Positions 9,926 through 21,400 of a DNA stretch of 64,000 nucleotides are shown one piece after another (the stretch's first letter is position 1; every line of letters begins with the position of its first letter). Below the pieces are notes generated by a model. That model did not search any database. It was not told the origin of the DNA and saw only the letters and a list, made by a program, of their open reading frames with translations. Source of the stretch: Pachyseris speciosa (lineage: Eukaryota; Cnidaria; Anthozoa; Scleractinia; Pachyseridae); the NCBI GenBank assembly GCA_016490735.1, contig JAEMWC010000079.1:1578854-1642853 (forward strand), in the 5' to 3' direction. A program made the position numbers and the translations under genes.

Positions 9926-10334
9926 TTTTCAAGTTTGATTGATTAGATCTCCTGTGAGATCCAACGTACAAACAAGCAGAATCTTCGTTCACGGTTTTTG
10001 CTGTTTTTCAAGTTTTTTTTTTTCCAAAATAGCCGCTTTTAATCGATTGTGTGAAGGATAAGTTTAGACAAAATTCTGCTCGTTCTCAATACTCGCTAGC
10101 CATTATGGACATTATTCAGTTTGACTTAGAAACCAAGCCCTTTTTGCATAAGTCCGCTGGTGTAAAGAATTCCTTTAATTTAGTCGCTATCGACGCCTTC
10201 GCTCAAAAGCCGCCATCTTGGAAACTCGCGTGTCTAGCGTGCACTCGCGCGGGAGCAAAATATCGCCGATTTCTGGTAATGAGTGAAGACAAAAGAACAA
10301 GGAATTACTCCAAGAACAGCGATGGACTGTAGAT

Positions 10335-12666
10335 AATAATAATAATAATAATAAACTTTATTTATCCACGGGATCCTTATCACTAAAAAGTGGTCTTCTA
10401 AAGAGCCGTGCGCATTAAACCTAGTACATAAAAGCTAAGACTAAATTACAGACATTGTTAAAAAATCCTAAAATAAGTGCTAAACTAAGTTAAGAAATTA
10501 CTAATGTACAATAGCGGAATAAAAACTATCTAAAGTAGTGGCCTGCTTAGCCTCCGCTGACAGACTGTTCCATGTTACTGCGCCCCTATAACGAAAACTC
10601 TTCTTGAGGGCCTCAGTGTTCGGACGCGGAATAAACAGGTTATGTTGCGCACCTCGAAGATTATGTCTGTGGATGGTATTAACGCTGGCGACGCCGGGTA
10701 CAAGGTTATTTACAGTTTTGAACATTAAAGATTTCAGTTGTTTTTCACGTCTGTCAGCAAGGCTATTCCATTTAAGGGCATGAAGAATCTGGGCAGATCT
10801 GGTATCCCAACTAGACCCTGTTATTATGCGTGCAGCCCTGTTTTGTAGTTTCTCTAGTTTTTGGCTGAGGCCATTACCGATGCAGCCCCAGACAGCGCTG
10901 CAATAATCGAGATGCGGAAGAATCAGTGACTTGTAAATTGTGACTAGGGTACTCTGGGGACACATCGGTCTTAGTCTCCTCAGGGCAGCAAGTACTTTAG
11001 CAACCTTACCGACGACTTCGGAGATGTGAGCTTCCCACAAGAGTGTTTCATCAACCTGAACGCCTAGGCATTTGTAATTATTGACTCGTTCAATTGAATG
11101 CCCATCAAGGCATATGTGAGGTTCACTAGGGAGCAAGGAGATTTTGTGCCTTGTACCTGTAAACAGACACTTAGTTTTGAGGACATTAAGACTTAGACGG
11201 TTAGAATCGAGCCATTGTTTCAGATTACCTAAATCGTGAGTCAGGGATGAAAACAGCTCATCAGGGTCTTTGGAGGCAAACGTAAGATTAGTGTCATCGG
11301 CGTACATCCTCACATCTGATAGAAGGTTACAGTTTGGGAGATCGTTAATGTACAGTAGGAATAGTAGGGGGCCGAGGATTGAGCCTTGAGGCACCCCACA
11401 ACTTATGAAGCTAGTTTCAGAATTTACGTTGTTTATAACTGTAACCTGAGTTCTATCAGAGAGGTAGTCTCGGAAAAAATTAAGACTTGCACCTTTAAAC
11501 CCATACAGCTCCAATTTTGACAGAAGGATCTCATGGTCAATAGTATCAAATGCCTTTTTTAAATCAATAAACAGAATGGCATTTGTCAAACCATCGTCAA
11601 TGTTAAGATACCAATTGTCTGTGATATCAATAAGAGCTGTAAGAGTAGAGTGCATAGGTCTAAAGCCAGACTGATATTTCGAAAGTAACTTATTGTCATT
11701 TAAATATGTATATACCTGATTTAAAATGGCTTTTTCAAAGAGTTTAGCTATTACAGAAAGTACAGAAATAGGCCTGTAATTGGCTGGGTCAACCTTCGAG
11801 TCAGCTTTGAAAATTGGAGTTACTCTAGCACTCTTCCAGTCTTTGGGAATGATTCCAGTGGAAATAACTAAATTAAAAATGTGTGTCAGGGAAGACGCAA
11901 TGAATGAAAATGATAACTTTAAGAGGCAAGTTGGAATACCATCGAGGCCATCAGCCTTGCCTACAGGGATATCGTTCACAAGTTTGCGCAGTCCGTCAGT
12001 AGTAAGTAATTCAAGCTCGAAGGTGCTCTCACAAGATTCTACAAAATCACGAAAACTGACTCGAGGGGGATTTATGTTTGCCGCTAAATTGGGGCCAATA
12101 TCGGTAAAATGCCTGTTAAAAGCGTTGCTTAGCTCATGGGGGTCCGTTATCACCGTGTCACCAATAATCAGTTTTGACGCCGGGGCAGAGTTTTTCTTTC
12201 GCGATAATATTGTATTAATTCCATTCCAAGTCGCTTTCGCTTTTCCAACGTTATCCTTGAAGTAAGAATGATAGTAATTCTTCTTGCAGGCCTTAATAGA
12301 ATGGTTTACTCGATTCTTAAGTCGTCTGTACTCCGCCCATTTTAACTGATCATTGGTGACGGTTGCAATTCGCTTTATTCTGTCTCTTTCCCACATCAAT
12401 CGCTTGATTTCAGGGGTGAGCCAGGGAGCCATTAGAGTTTCTAACTCTCCTTTTCTTAACAGGTGCATGAAGGTTGGCTACTGCTAAAAATGATTGTTTC
12501 CACACCTCCCACGCTCTAGTAGGATTATCTATTTGCTCTATTATGTCCCAAGGTACCAGCGCCATGTCATTCATAAAGTTATCGGGCACAAAATTTTTGT
12601 ATTGTCTCGATTCAATGATTCGCGGGAACGACCTAGGGCATGTTAATTTTCTAGAGACATAGATTA
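10335..12666 (-). mobile_element. 5'-truncated non-LTR retrotransposon (CR1/jockey group)
   Basis: Carries the reverse-transcriptase frame listed next and ends, on the minus strand, in AATAAAG-like sequence and a short TTA-repeat tail at 10335-10355. GACTGTAGAT (10325-10334) and GACTGTGAGAT (12667-12677) flank it as a near-perfect target duplication. It inserted into membrane-gene copy 3, whose sequence continues on both sides. The 5' part (most of the endonuclease and any ORF1) is missing, as usual for target-primed elements. Confidence 0.85.
10501..12468 (-). CDS. Reverse transcriptase (ORF2 C-terminal part) of the non-LTR element
   Basis: The 655-codon frame holds a full reverse-transcriptase domain. 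From about residue 205 come ARVTPIFK and NYRPISVLS, then the motif-A strand FIDLKKAFDTIDH near 302-314, GVPQGSILGPLLFLLYINDL near 362-381, and the catalytic YADDTNL near 393-399. The C-terminal part has the SLILPHLDYCSAVWG and RAARIITG motifs common to CR1/jockey-type elements. Upstream, about 12430-12660, another frame continues the same protein (VPWDIIEQ and KKRRVRNS stretches), so one extra base near 12430 separates the two parts. The element is therefore broken in two ways: 5' truncation and a frameshift. The first ATG of the listed frame lies in the shifted part and is not the native start. Confidence 0.88.
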   Translation of the reverse strand: MHLLRKGELETLMAPWLTPEIKRLMWERDRIKRIATVTNDQLKWAEYRRLKNRVNHSIKACKKNYYHSYFKDNVGKAKATWNGINTILSRKKNSAPASKLIIGDTVITDPHELSNAFNRHFTDIGPNLAANINPPRVSFRDFVESCESTFELELLTTDGLRKLVNDIPVGKADGLDGIPTCLLKLSFSFIASSLTHIFNLVISTGIIPKDWKSARVTPIFKADSKVDPANYRPISVLSVIAKLFEKAILNQVYTYLNDNKLLSKYQSGFRPMHSTLTALIDITDNWYLNIDDGLTNAILFIDLKKAFDTIDHEILLSKLELYGFKGASLNFFRDYLSDRTQVTVINNVNSETSFISCGVPQGSILGPLLFLLYINDLPNCNLLSDVRMYADDTNLTFASKDPDELFSSLTHDLGNLKQWLDSNRLSLNVLKTKCLFTGTRHKISLLPSEPHICLDGHSIERVNNYKCLGVQVDETLLWEAHISEVVGKVAKVLAALRRLRPMCPQSTLVTIYKSLILPHLDYCSAVWGCIGNGLSQKLEKLQNRAARIITGSSWDTRSAQILHALKWNSLADRREKQLKSLMFKTVNNLVPGVASVNTIHRHNLRGAQHNLFIPRPNTEALKKSFRYRGAVTWNSLSAEAKQATTLDSFYSAIVH

Positions 12667-12996
12667 GACTGTGAGATTGTCAAGATCCGCTTGTAAAACT
12701 CGAAAAAACGCAGCTGAGCTGCAATACAAGCCTCCTAACAAGACGTAAGAGTATCCCGGATGGGTGATGTTGTATAACCACTGAACGCAGGTTCTTGAGA
12801 TCACTTTAAGGAAGACTCCACTGAGGGGAGCGAAGAGAGCAATTAACAGTTTACCTTCTTTGTTTTGTTTGTTGTATACTCTATAAAGATAACTGGACAT
12901 CACCAACAATACAATCACAGGCACACAAGTTGGTGTTGCCATTTTACTGACTACAGTTAGTAGCTTTGTCCGGCTCGGTCTTCTGTAGAAATGCCT

Positions 12997-13571
12997 TATT
13001 TTTGAAAGGATAATGTGTTTATTACTATCCAACACCCCCCACCCCCCTCCCCCTAAATATGTTAAGCCGAAATAGCGCTACAATGAAACATAAGAGACTC
13101 TTTATTACAACTTTTCCCTTTTTATCTTTATCCCATTTTATTTATTTTCTTACGGTGTCCAAGTTGTCATCATTTTTTTCTTGAATATGGAAAAAACCCT
13201 ATAGTTCCTGTTGTGAGTGACCTTTTGACCAGTGGTCTCCAATGTTGCATTAACTCAAAATGCTGAGTACTCACATTAAATTATTAGGCTGATTTAGCAA
13301 TGACAACGGGGACTTCTTGACAACGGCGCGCGCAGATCTAAAAAGTGACTTGACCAATGGCAGAGCAGCAAATTGAGCACCGGAAGTCGTGTTCAGTCCT
13401 TTCCGCGCGCTCTCGCGTCCGCAAATAACGTTCCCGTTCTGTTGCTAAATTAGCCTATTACTCGCGTCGCCCGGGTCTAAAATTACCGACGGTTATTCTT
13501 TTTCGTCGTCGAGTATCATCCACAAAGCTCACTTCCGGCGTTTCTGCGCAAGCGCTAACTATTTTTAACAG
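12997..13571. other. Unassigned stretch with repeat similarity
   Basis: No gene. From about 13490 to 13560 the sequence matches 50485-50545 in inverted orientation (shared block GCGCAAGCGCTAAC). Confidence 0.35.
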
Positions 13572-13738
13572 AGTGATGCCTGTTGTCACGTATCGGAAAA
13601 TGTCGATTCACCTTGTGTCTTTTGAAGTCTGAACAAACAATATGTTAAGAGAAGTGTCTATGCGAATGATTGCAAGTTCAACGGCGAGAAGAAAGCTTTT
13701 AACATGAGTAAACTTAACTCCAGATGGACTGCCGTGTT
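13572..13738 (+). repeat. Direct repeat, first copy
   Basis: About 165 bp from GATGCCTGTTGTCACGTATC to TGGACTGCCGTGTTTC, repeated at 13943-14113 with about 10 percent differences. The 50290-50420 region holds a more diverged inverted copy. Non-coding. Confidence 0.75.
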
Positions 13739-13766
13739 TCCTCGTGTCTACTTCAGTAGACTGCGA

Positions 13767-13873
13767 GTAGTCTCTAATTTTGGCGATGTTTTGTTGGGCG
13801 GGCGAAAGACACGTGCGCGCGCGAAGTTGCGAGGAGACGCGACGCGAGGGGAGCGCCAAAAATTAGAGACTAC
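13767..13873. mobile_element. Short hairpin element between the direct repeats
   Basis: GTAGTCTCTAATTTTGGCG at 13767 and its inverted form ending at 13873 (one A longer) enclose a GC-rich loop. It is a small MITE or hairpin. Confidence 0.5.
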
Positions 13874-13942
13874 AGACAAAGGGAGTTTGACCTTTCACGG
13901 CCGAGTGATTCGGAAGTATAAATCTCATATCAACAGCAAGAA

Positions 13943-14113
13943 TGATACTTGTTGTCACGTATCGGAAAACGTCGATTCACCTTGTGTCTTTGAAGTCTGA
14001 ACAACTAATATGTTAAGAGAAGTGTCTATACGAATGTTTGCAAGTTCAACAGCGAGAAGAAAGCTTTTAACATGACCAAAATTTAACTCCAGATGGACTG
14101 CCGTGTTCCCCGT
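13943..14113 (+). repeat. Direct repeat, second copy
   Basis: Second copy of the 13572-13738 unit; see there. Confidence 0.75.
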
Positions 14114-15190
14114 ATCCGCTCCATTGAGATGTACATTTTGTTGAATAACTCAAGTACGGGATATCACACACCCCTGAGACTTTGACAGGTAGTTAATTTA
14201 CTATTTTCCCACAATATCTCAATTTCTGGACTTTAATTTTTGAATGATAAGCGATTCGTTTTTACAAATGTACTAGCGGCTTGAAACTGTCCAGAAACGT
14301 TCCTTTCTTGTGTTTCAAATGACCCTGGATTGACGTATTTGTAAACAGTTTCACTCTGCTAATTAATTTTCTACTCACATTTCACCGAGACTCCATTCAC
14401 ATTTATGCGAAAAAATCCTACATCGTTCGATAAGCGTTTCCTTTCTCAAACAATCATCCATCGAAGCGAAAACAAGTGTGCTTAGTTTTTTTTTTGGAAT
14501 CAATACACTATTTTTATCACCTTGGATAATGATAAACCTCTGTGGCCTAAAGGTCATTGTTCCTGCCTGTGACACAGCTAAACCGGGTTCGATGTCCTTT
14601 AGTGGTATATATCACGGGCTTTATTTTTTCTGTTTCTCTTTTTCTTTTTCTTTTAGAAATATTTTTTACAAGTGTTATAATTATTGTTCTCAATGGTTGA
14701 GCTGTATTTTAGAGGAATATATGTTGATAGGGGTCTAAAGAAATAGACTCCAACACAAGCTAAACACAATGCGTCCGATGTAAGAAAGACAGACTTCCAG
14801 TTAGGGATACAATACTGTTTTTTGCAAGCCCGAGTTTAGGCTAATTGTAGCCTCTTGTTGAAAAATAAAGGTGGCTCTGAACCCTATGCACCGATTTTTT
14901 TAAACTTTGCAGAAAGATGAATCTAAAGATACTGATTGCAATTCAGCACAGCAAAAAACGGGTGTCATCCGACTCCTTTTTTAGTTACAGGCACATAAAG
15001 CCGAAATTAAGGGTGTTTCTAAGAGGCCGTATTGTTGCTATGGTAACACTTAATGTCAAAACAGTGTTCACAACTTGTTCAGAAATAATTGGGAAATTTT
15101 TTGATACCAAAAACGAAAAAAAATGTGGGAGTATCGATCCATCAAAGAGTTGGTGTTTAAAAATAACGAAACCATTTTGAGCCAGGGAAC
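14114..15190. other. Unassigned stretch
   Basis: No supported gene. A possible tRNA-derived SINE head lies at 14540-14600 (listed separately). Frames at 14478-14738 and 14917-15180 have no recognisable domain. Confidence 0.3.
14540..14600 (+). mobile_element. Possible tRNA-derived SINE head
   Basis: TGGCCTAAAGG at 14542-14552 fits an A box, and GGTTCGATGTCC at 14586-14597 resembles a B box with one extra base, at normal spacing. No clear body or tail was identified, so this may be a decayed SINE or chance. Confidence 0.3.
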
Positions 15191-15560
15191 GTTTTTTCAT
15201 AAACCAGATGAAACTTTACAGAGAATCAAAAGGTACATAGTCAGTTTTCTCAAGTGAATTTTTTCTAAGAGAAGACAGTGCAAACAATATTTAATCCATA
15301 ATTAAGGCCATTTTACCCTAACTCTGCCTCCAACGTAAAATTGTTGGCATATTTAACGTTTTTTTTAACCTGATATACTTTTGACTCATGCGTCTACGTG
15401 GTTACGTTGTTTTAACCTACTCAGGGTAACCGTTTTCAAGCAGCGGTGACCTGCCGTTGATTGGATGCATCGCCACTGACCCAACTAACACAACTCTGAA
15501 AGAACGTTTCCTCTTTTCGGCGACGAATAATTGCGTTCCACATTAGGAGAGCGCATCCTA
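15190..15560 (+). repeat. Partial copy of the 15-32 kb duplicated unit
   Basis: 15190-15290 resembles 17220-17330, and 15370-15520 resembles 25990-26130 (shared GGATGCATCGCCACTGACCC). It marks the left edge of the duplicated family. Non-coding. Confidence 0.55.
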
Positions 15561-15840
15561 ATCTTGGGTTCCCTGAGATACTAAGTGGCGAGATTTTTCG
15601 TCGTTCGTGTAGCATTTCTGCGCTATCTTGAATTACGTCATAACTGAGCCGTGACCTTAGCCTCGCTGATTTTCAAGTGAAATGAACTACGGTAGCCAGC
15701 CGCCAGGGCGTGACTAGTAATTGGAGATTTGTAATCAAAAGCTTCCTGTAGAATCAAGTTCTGTTTACGTTGTATAAAATAGAGCAAAGTCAACCAAGGT
15801 TGGCGTCGTTCATTACGTAATTTTCCCTTACTTTTCATTA

Positions 15841-15861
15841 TCATTATCATTATTATTATTA

Positions 15862-15896
<35 letters not shown>
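15841..15896. repeat. (ATT)n microsatellite
   Basis: A run of ATT steps with a few CATT and GTT interruptions, possibly the tail of a vanished retroposon. Confidence 0.85.
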
Positions 15897-15897
<1 letters not shown>

Positions 15898-16133
15898 TTG
15901 CTCTAAATAAGAACCAAACCCTTGTTTACACTTCAATATTGTTTTCTCATAGCAAGATCGCAAATATTACCGAATCACAGCTAAATACCAGCCGACAAGG
16001 AAGCACACAACCGATCACAACCCAGTCACCTCATAGCACAAACCTGTAATCGATTTCATTATTATCACATCAGACTACCGCAGCAATGGATACTCAAACG
16101 CATTCCTGAACTATGATTACAACTAGTCTAATT

Positions 16134-16337
16134 GTTTTAGTATAAATCTACTAGTCGTTCAAAACTAAACAAGTAAATTATCTAGATCCTCCTCACAGAC
16201 ATTTCGAAAACGCAAAGAAGTGACCACCATTTTTTTGACAACCGCTACTCACTATCCATCACAGAATAGATAGTGAGTAGCGTAACCAATCAGAGAACTG
16301 CATTGGTGATAGAACGCTAGTAGATTTATACTAAAAC
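16134..16337. mobile_element. MITE with perfect 21-bp inverted ends
   Basis: GTTTTAGTATAAATCTACTA plus G at 16134-16154 recurs exactly in inverted form at 16317-16337. The 204-bp element is non-coding. A 28-bp stretch beginning AGAATAGATAGTGAGTAGCG (16263) is repeated just outside its right end (16338). Confidence 0.7.
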
Positions 16338-16424
16338 AGAATAGATAGTGAGTAGCGTAACCAATAAAAGAACGGCATTCGTAACAGAATGTTAACTGAT
16401 TTACAATTAAAATAAAAAGAAGAG

Positions 16425-17628
16425 ATGGGATTTCGTAGTTATCCCATATTTCATTTGATAATGTTTTTGAAAATTACATGCGCTGGTTCAATTCAACGCT
16501 TATTCCTGGTTACCTCCGTTGCATGTAGGAAAAACGGACATCGCCCTTCAAGGCCGTGTTTAGGAGTTTTAGGTCTACTCGAAGTATTTCCAACGGTTGT
16601 ATGGTCAGTTTTGCTCTCCCACAAGATAAATCCAACGCTAGAAAGTTTAGCCTTTCGTCAAAGGTGCAACGAAAAATGTCAATAACAACGCGGAAAATGT
16701 GGCAATCAGGATGGCTGTGGCGGTAGCCGATATAGCACCAGAAAGGCCCTCCGAGGGGTTGAAACCAACAGCGACATGGCTCCGAAATCAGGCGACAAGC
16801 TTCTCCCAAAACACCGACAACCGACGGATATTAGAAGAAAAAGAGCGGCAGTTTACGGCAAGGACAGTCCACTTGTTTTCTTTGCGACAGAGGCATTTGT
16901 CCCTAACGAAACAAGAGAGAGACAGAGTCGTAAACGAGCGACAAAGTGATACTAGACCACCCCTTAGAAGGCCTCCCCTCAATGAAAACATATCACACCC
17001 TATATTGCAACTTTCTCCTCTTTATCTCCATTCTATATCATTTGTTTTCCAAGTTGTCATGGTTTTTTTTCGTTGAACAAATAAAAATACCCGATAGTTT
17101 CTGTTGTGAGTGACCTTTTGACCGGCGTCTCCAAGGTTGAGTTGAGTTAAAATGCTGAGTACTCATCTCCTGGCAGCATCACTTGCAGTCATTTCAACGC
17201 ACCACCATCAAGCCAAAATAAACTCACGCTTTAAGGAAACGTTTTTCATAAATCGAATGAGACTTTACAGAGAATCAAAGGGTACCACGCTAGTTTTCTC
17301 AAGTGAATTATTTCTAAGGGAAGACAGCGGAAACATAAAGATATTTAAGGTAGGGGTACACCTAAACATCGTTTTTTCGTCGCTTAAAGAAGCTACGTCA
17401 TGGTCTCTGGATTTTGAACAGTTTAGCTTCAATTTTTGAAAAAGATCAATTATAATCCGTTTCAATCTTCTCCATCCTTCACCACCCTCGCCATATTTGC
17501 ATTTATTCTTGTCTCTTTGGTGCTTATCTTCCCTGAAAATTGATATTTCACTGTTTCCTATTTTATGTATCTAATATTGTCTCGAAATATCGCGACCGAG
17601 CTCCTTTAACATGGATTTAACTTTAATA
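16425..17628 (+). repeat. Duplicated segment, copy A (matches 36375-37330)
   Basis: It starts AGAAGAGATGGGATTTCGTA and runs in parallel with the segment beginning at 36375 downstream of the MACPF gene. Its second half (17100-17628) also matches 25130-25500. No intact coding frame; frames inside show no recognisable domain. Confidence 0.6.
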
Positions 17629-18090
17629 CAGTCGAAGCTCTCGTAAGCGGACACCCTCGGGATGCGAAAACATTGTCCGTAACTGGAGCTGGCCGCTTAC
17701 GAGAATGGTTCTCATAAGCGGCCACTAGGGGTGTAGGGGATAGATGGCCGCTTACGGGAGCTTGCCCAGCTAACAATAAATACAGTACCGTACTGGAAAT
17801 GCAAAAAAATACAGCCGTATTACATGACATTTTTGTTTTATTGCGTCCTATACTGTACAACCCTACGATATAATGACGATAACTGAACAGTATTACAGTG
17901 TATACTGCAGTACTAGGACTTTCCCTCAGTGATTTTTTAACCAACATCAACATATTAAACATTAACAGCGTCAACAAAAAGTAGTGATACAGTTTAAAAT
18001 GTTTAAGACCTGTGTGTCTTTCAGTTTGTATTGGTCTGGTTAGTTACGATAGGTAACTGCGGATGGAAGACTGCTTCAAAACAAACACTG

Positions 18091-18261
18091 CGCCACTTGG
18101 GGAGTGTAGGTAAGTCGATGACGCGATTCGTAACACAACTGAAGCTTTAATTAAACTTGTATGACAGTAACAGAACAAGCGAGCTTACAAACACGAGTCG
18201 AACACACGAGAGCCAAGACCGCGCAAGCTTATAAGTAACGTACCGCTGTCCGGTACTGGCG
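18091..18261 (-). repeat. 3' LTR of the gypsy element
   Basis: 171 bp, starting and ending in inverted CGCCA/TGGCG rather than the usual TG...CA. Differs from the other LTR at two positions (near 18096 and 18231). Confidence 0.85.
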
Positions 18262-18467
18262 TGACTTCCTTTTCTTCTACCCTCAGACTATGTAAAAGGG
18301 TGACGAGTTCCTTGGGTACATGGCGAATATCAAGTTAGAGCCAAATAAGTAACAGTACCTGATATAAAACTTATAAAGAAAAGTGATCGAGTTCTTCAAA
18401 CCAACGGGTTGTATGGTTGGAGTCCATAACTCAGAGTCATAAGCTTAGAGATTATAGTGTCCACAAC

Positions 18468-21400
18468 TCAGTCAGAGTCCATGACAAAGTCATCATATCG
18501 TGCGGGACGACGTCGCACGCGTGTGGATCTGCGAGGCGCGGAACAGGTATCAGAGTCATTGCCTGTGGTGGGGGAGTCTAAAACTGGATCAGGGGCATTG
18601 TCTTCGCAGGGCTCGTATTCATCGGCAGGAAGGTAGACATCAGGAACTTCTTGAGTGGCAGGTGTCGATATTGCACTTGGTATGACGGGTGGAGATGGAG
18701 GGGAAAGTACTGGCTGTACTGGAAGGGTTTCGTCGGATGAGGAGTCAGGATCACTGCTGACTGCTGACGGACGGAAGACTGTTACTTCGGATGGGACCCT
18801 GTAGCAATCAGATGTCTTTACGCGGTAAGAGGTGCTTCGAAGTTGAGAGCCAACAAACTTTCTGATGTTGCAGAAAGAGCCAGTTACCTCCACGACTAAA
18901 TAGCGATCGCGAGCTCTTGTCTTGTTGCGATCGGAGAAAAGGTAGACTAAATCACCGACGACGATGCGATTAGCTGGGCGGCGTCTCGCGATGGGGGCCT
19001 TTGCCTTCTCGCTGTGGGTGTGGTTGGCGATACGTTGTTCGTTCTGCTTAACGATGATGCTTTGGTCCTGCAGTGGTATTTGTTGGTTCGAGAATTGATC
19101 TCGCTGCGTCCACATCTCTCTAGAGGAAAGGCCATGTGAGCGGATGCGCGCGTTGAGGTTGGCTGTGGCTACGGCTAGTGTCACAAGGGAGACGGGGCCT
19201 CCTAGGGGGTCGTGTCGGAGTAACTCGTTTTCGATCTCTTGGACCGCTCTCTCGGCCACAGGATTCTTGTTGCGATTCTTGGCGTTTCCGAGCTCTATTG
19301 TGATTCTGTGATGCTTTAGTTGTTGATCCTCTGTTAGTGCCTTGAATCCTGGGGCAGGATCAGTGCGTGTGATGGCTGGTGGTCCATCTAGTGGACGCAT
19401 ATGGACACATAGGCGGATAATGGCGTCACGTAGGGTGTGGTGTCGCTCATCCTCTAACAGAGTCGTGGCTGTGAAAGAAGTCACACATTCACGTAGCACG
19501 AGGACGAGCTGTCTTGAACGTTTGATAACGTCAGCGGCGAACGAAACGCCAACGGCATCCGGTGGAAGGGAGGTTGACTGCTCCTCGCGTGCGTTCGGGG
19601 TCTGACGTAAGGCGGCACACTGGTGGCAAGCTTGAGTCACTTGGTCGATGGCCTTGTCTATATCCAGGGCATAGAGATAGCGCTTTGTGACAGCCTTGAG
19701 TTGATTACTGGATGGGTGGCTAAGCTGGATGTGTAACGCGGTTAAGAGTCCCTCTAGTACCTGCCGGGGGACAACGATGCATTCACGGGTGGGAGCGAGA
19801 GGTTCGTTACGCTTCACAACGAGTAAGCCGTCCTTGGCAATGGCGGCCAAATTGAGGTACCTTTTAACGTCCCTCATGTTGGTAAGCTTCTTCGAAGGAC
19901 GTGTTCCCTGTTGAAGATGTGCGCGTGTGCGTCGTAAATCGGGACATTCCGCCTGTGTGGCCAACCAGGCAGTGCGACTGGTGAACGGGAGATGCTTATT
20001 GCCACTGAGTATGTCTTGGACTGACGTGTATCTGATAACAGAATCCTGGGTGAGTCGTGTGAAGGCGCAGATCTGGCAGGCCTCATCCTCACACGGGGCT
20101 GCATTGCGACTGGCGAAATCTGAAGGTAGTATTGCAGAGCCAGATACGTGTCTTACAGAAGCCTGGTAACGGCTCACGGTAGACAGAAAAGTAGATACAC
20201 GGGGGCTTGCTGAGAATTCTCCTCTGCAAACTTTTTCATACGCCTGTACGCAAGGTTTGCTGTCGGTCAATATGCAGGCCTTATGATGGGACTGTATCAG
20301 GTATGGGCTGAAGTGTTTGGTGGCAACGGCGATTGCTAGAGCCTCCACCTCACATGGTAACCACGTTAATTGTGAGCCTCGCAGTTTGGCGCTAAAAAAA
20401 CCTGCCAGGCGTAACTTGTCATCACGGGTGATGTACAGGGTGGCACCTATGCCGGGTTTGCGAAGTGCTCCGTCTGTTACGATCCACAGTTGATCACTCG
20501 GGATGGGAAGTGAGATGGTGTGAGCAGTGGAAAGGGCTGCCTGGGCCTTGTGGAATGAAGCACGGAGGTCGTCTGTCCACTGAATCCTCTCTTTAGATTC
20601 ACGGCCAGCGACGGTGTCGTCAAGTTTTGCAAGGAGAGTAGAGCACCCTGGGATGACGCGGGAGAGCACCTTGAAAGCTCCGATGAATGATCTCATTCGG
20701 GTAACAGTGTCAGGTTCAAGACACGAGGCAAGAGCGGCGATGCGGTGCGGGCTGGCACTTAAAGTGCCAGAGTTCCAAACCCAGCCTAGTATCGTTGTGG
20801 ACTGAGGGTTGATGATTGTTTTGGAGGCGGAGAGGCGAAGATCGCACTTGTGCAGAGCCTGTAGAACTTTCTTCCAGTTGCGTAGGAGTTCACCTGGGGA
20901 GTTTCCGCCACAATACAGGTCGTCCGCGATTTTGGCTACGATGCCTTCCTTTAATAGGTCACCGAGCACTCAGCTCATGAGTTCTTCGAGGGCCGTCTCG
21001 GAGCCTGGCATGCCCATGGCAGACCGCGCATATACTCGTATGCCCCGGAATGGTGTGGCAACGCCACAATATTTCATGGAGTTGCGTGAGAGAGGAATCT
21101 GGTAGAATGCGCTAGTCGAGTCTGTTGCTATGATGTGTTTCCACTGTGCAATAAGACGTAATGTGGAGTCCACATCAGGCATAAGGGATGGCTGGGGCTT
21201 GCTGTAGCGCCCAACCTCGGCGAATGCGGTGACTAAGCGGTACCCTCCGCTGGGTTTCTTGATGAGGAAGGACAGGTTTAAGTACTCGACTGGGATGTTG
21301 ATGTCTTCGGGTCGTTTAAAGACGCCCAATGCTTCGAGTTCGTCAAACTTTTGTTGGAGTTCCAGTAGTTGGTGGCGGGCATACTGGGGCAGCCTGCCTT

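Larger units (their letters stand above)
8561..10281. mobile_element. Element with perfect 14-bp terminal inverted repeats, carrying Penelope debris
   Basis: CATTACCAGAAATC at 8561-8574 is repeated in inverted form at 10268-10281. GTGA lies next to each end (8557-8560 and 10283-10286), a possible 4-bp target duplication. Both subterminal regions contain GCGTGTCACGCGGC-like and ATGGCGGC-type sequence, suggesting longer, diverged inverted repeats. No transposase is seen. The Penelope-like segment (8941-9925) lies inside, so it was either captured or inserted later. Confidence 0.55.
7940..12996 (-). pseudogene. Membrane-protein family copy 3, split by insertions
   Basis: Three blocks, read on the minus strand, match the family: 12996-12678 (middle of the protein), 10332-10302 (a short link), and 8560-7940 (C-terminal part, with the family stop TGA at 7940-7942). 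The first part of the gene is missing: similarity stops near 12996. The breaks are about 130 bp at roughly 8307-8434 (AT-rich, hairpin-like), an inverted-repeat element at 8561-10281 plus about 20 unexplained bases, and a non-LTR retrotransposon at 10335-12666. The fragment at 7940-8287 remains open. It cannot make a whole protein. Confidence 0.85.

Noticed and set aside
11780..12265. 161-codon plus-strand frame
   Set aside because: Antisense shadow of the reverse-transcriptase frame.
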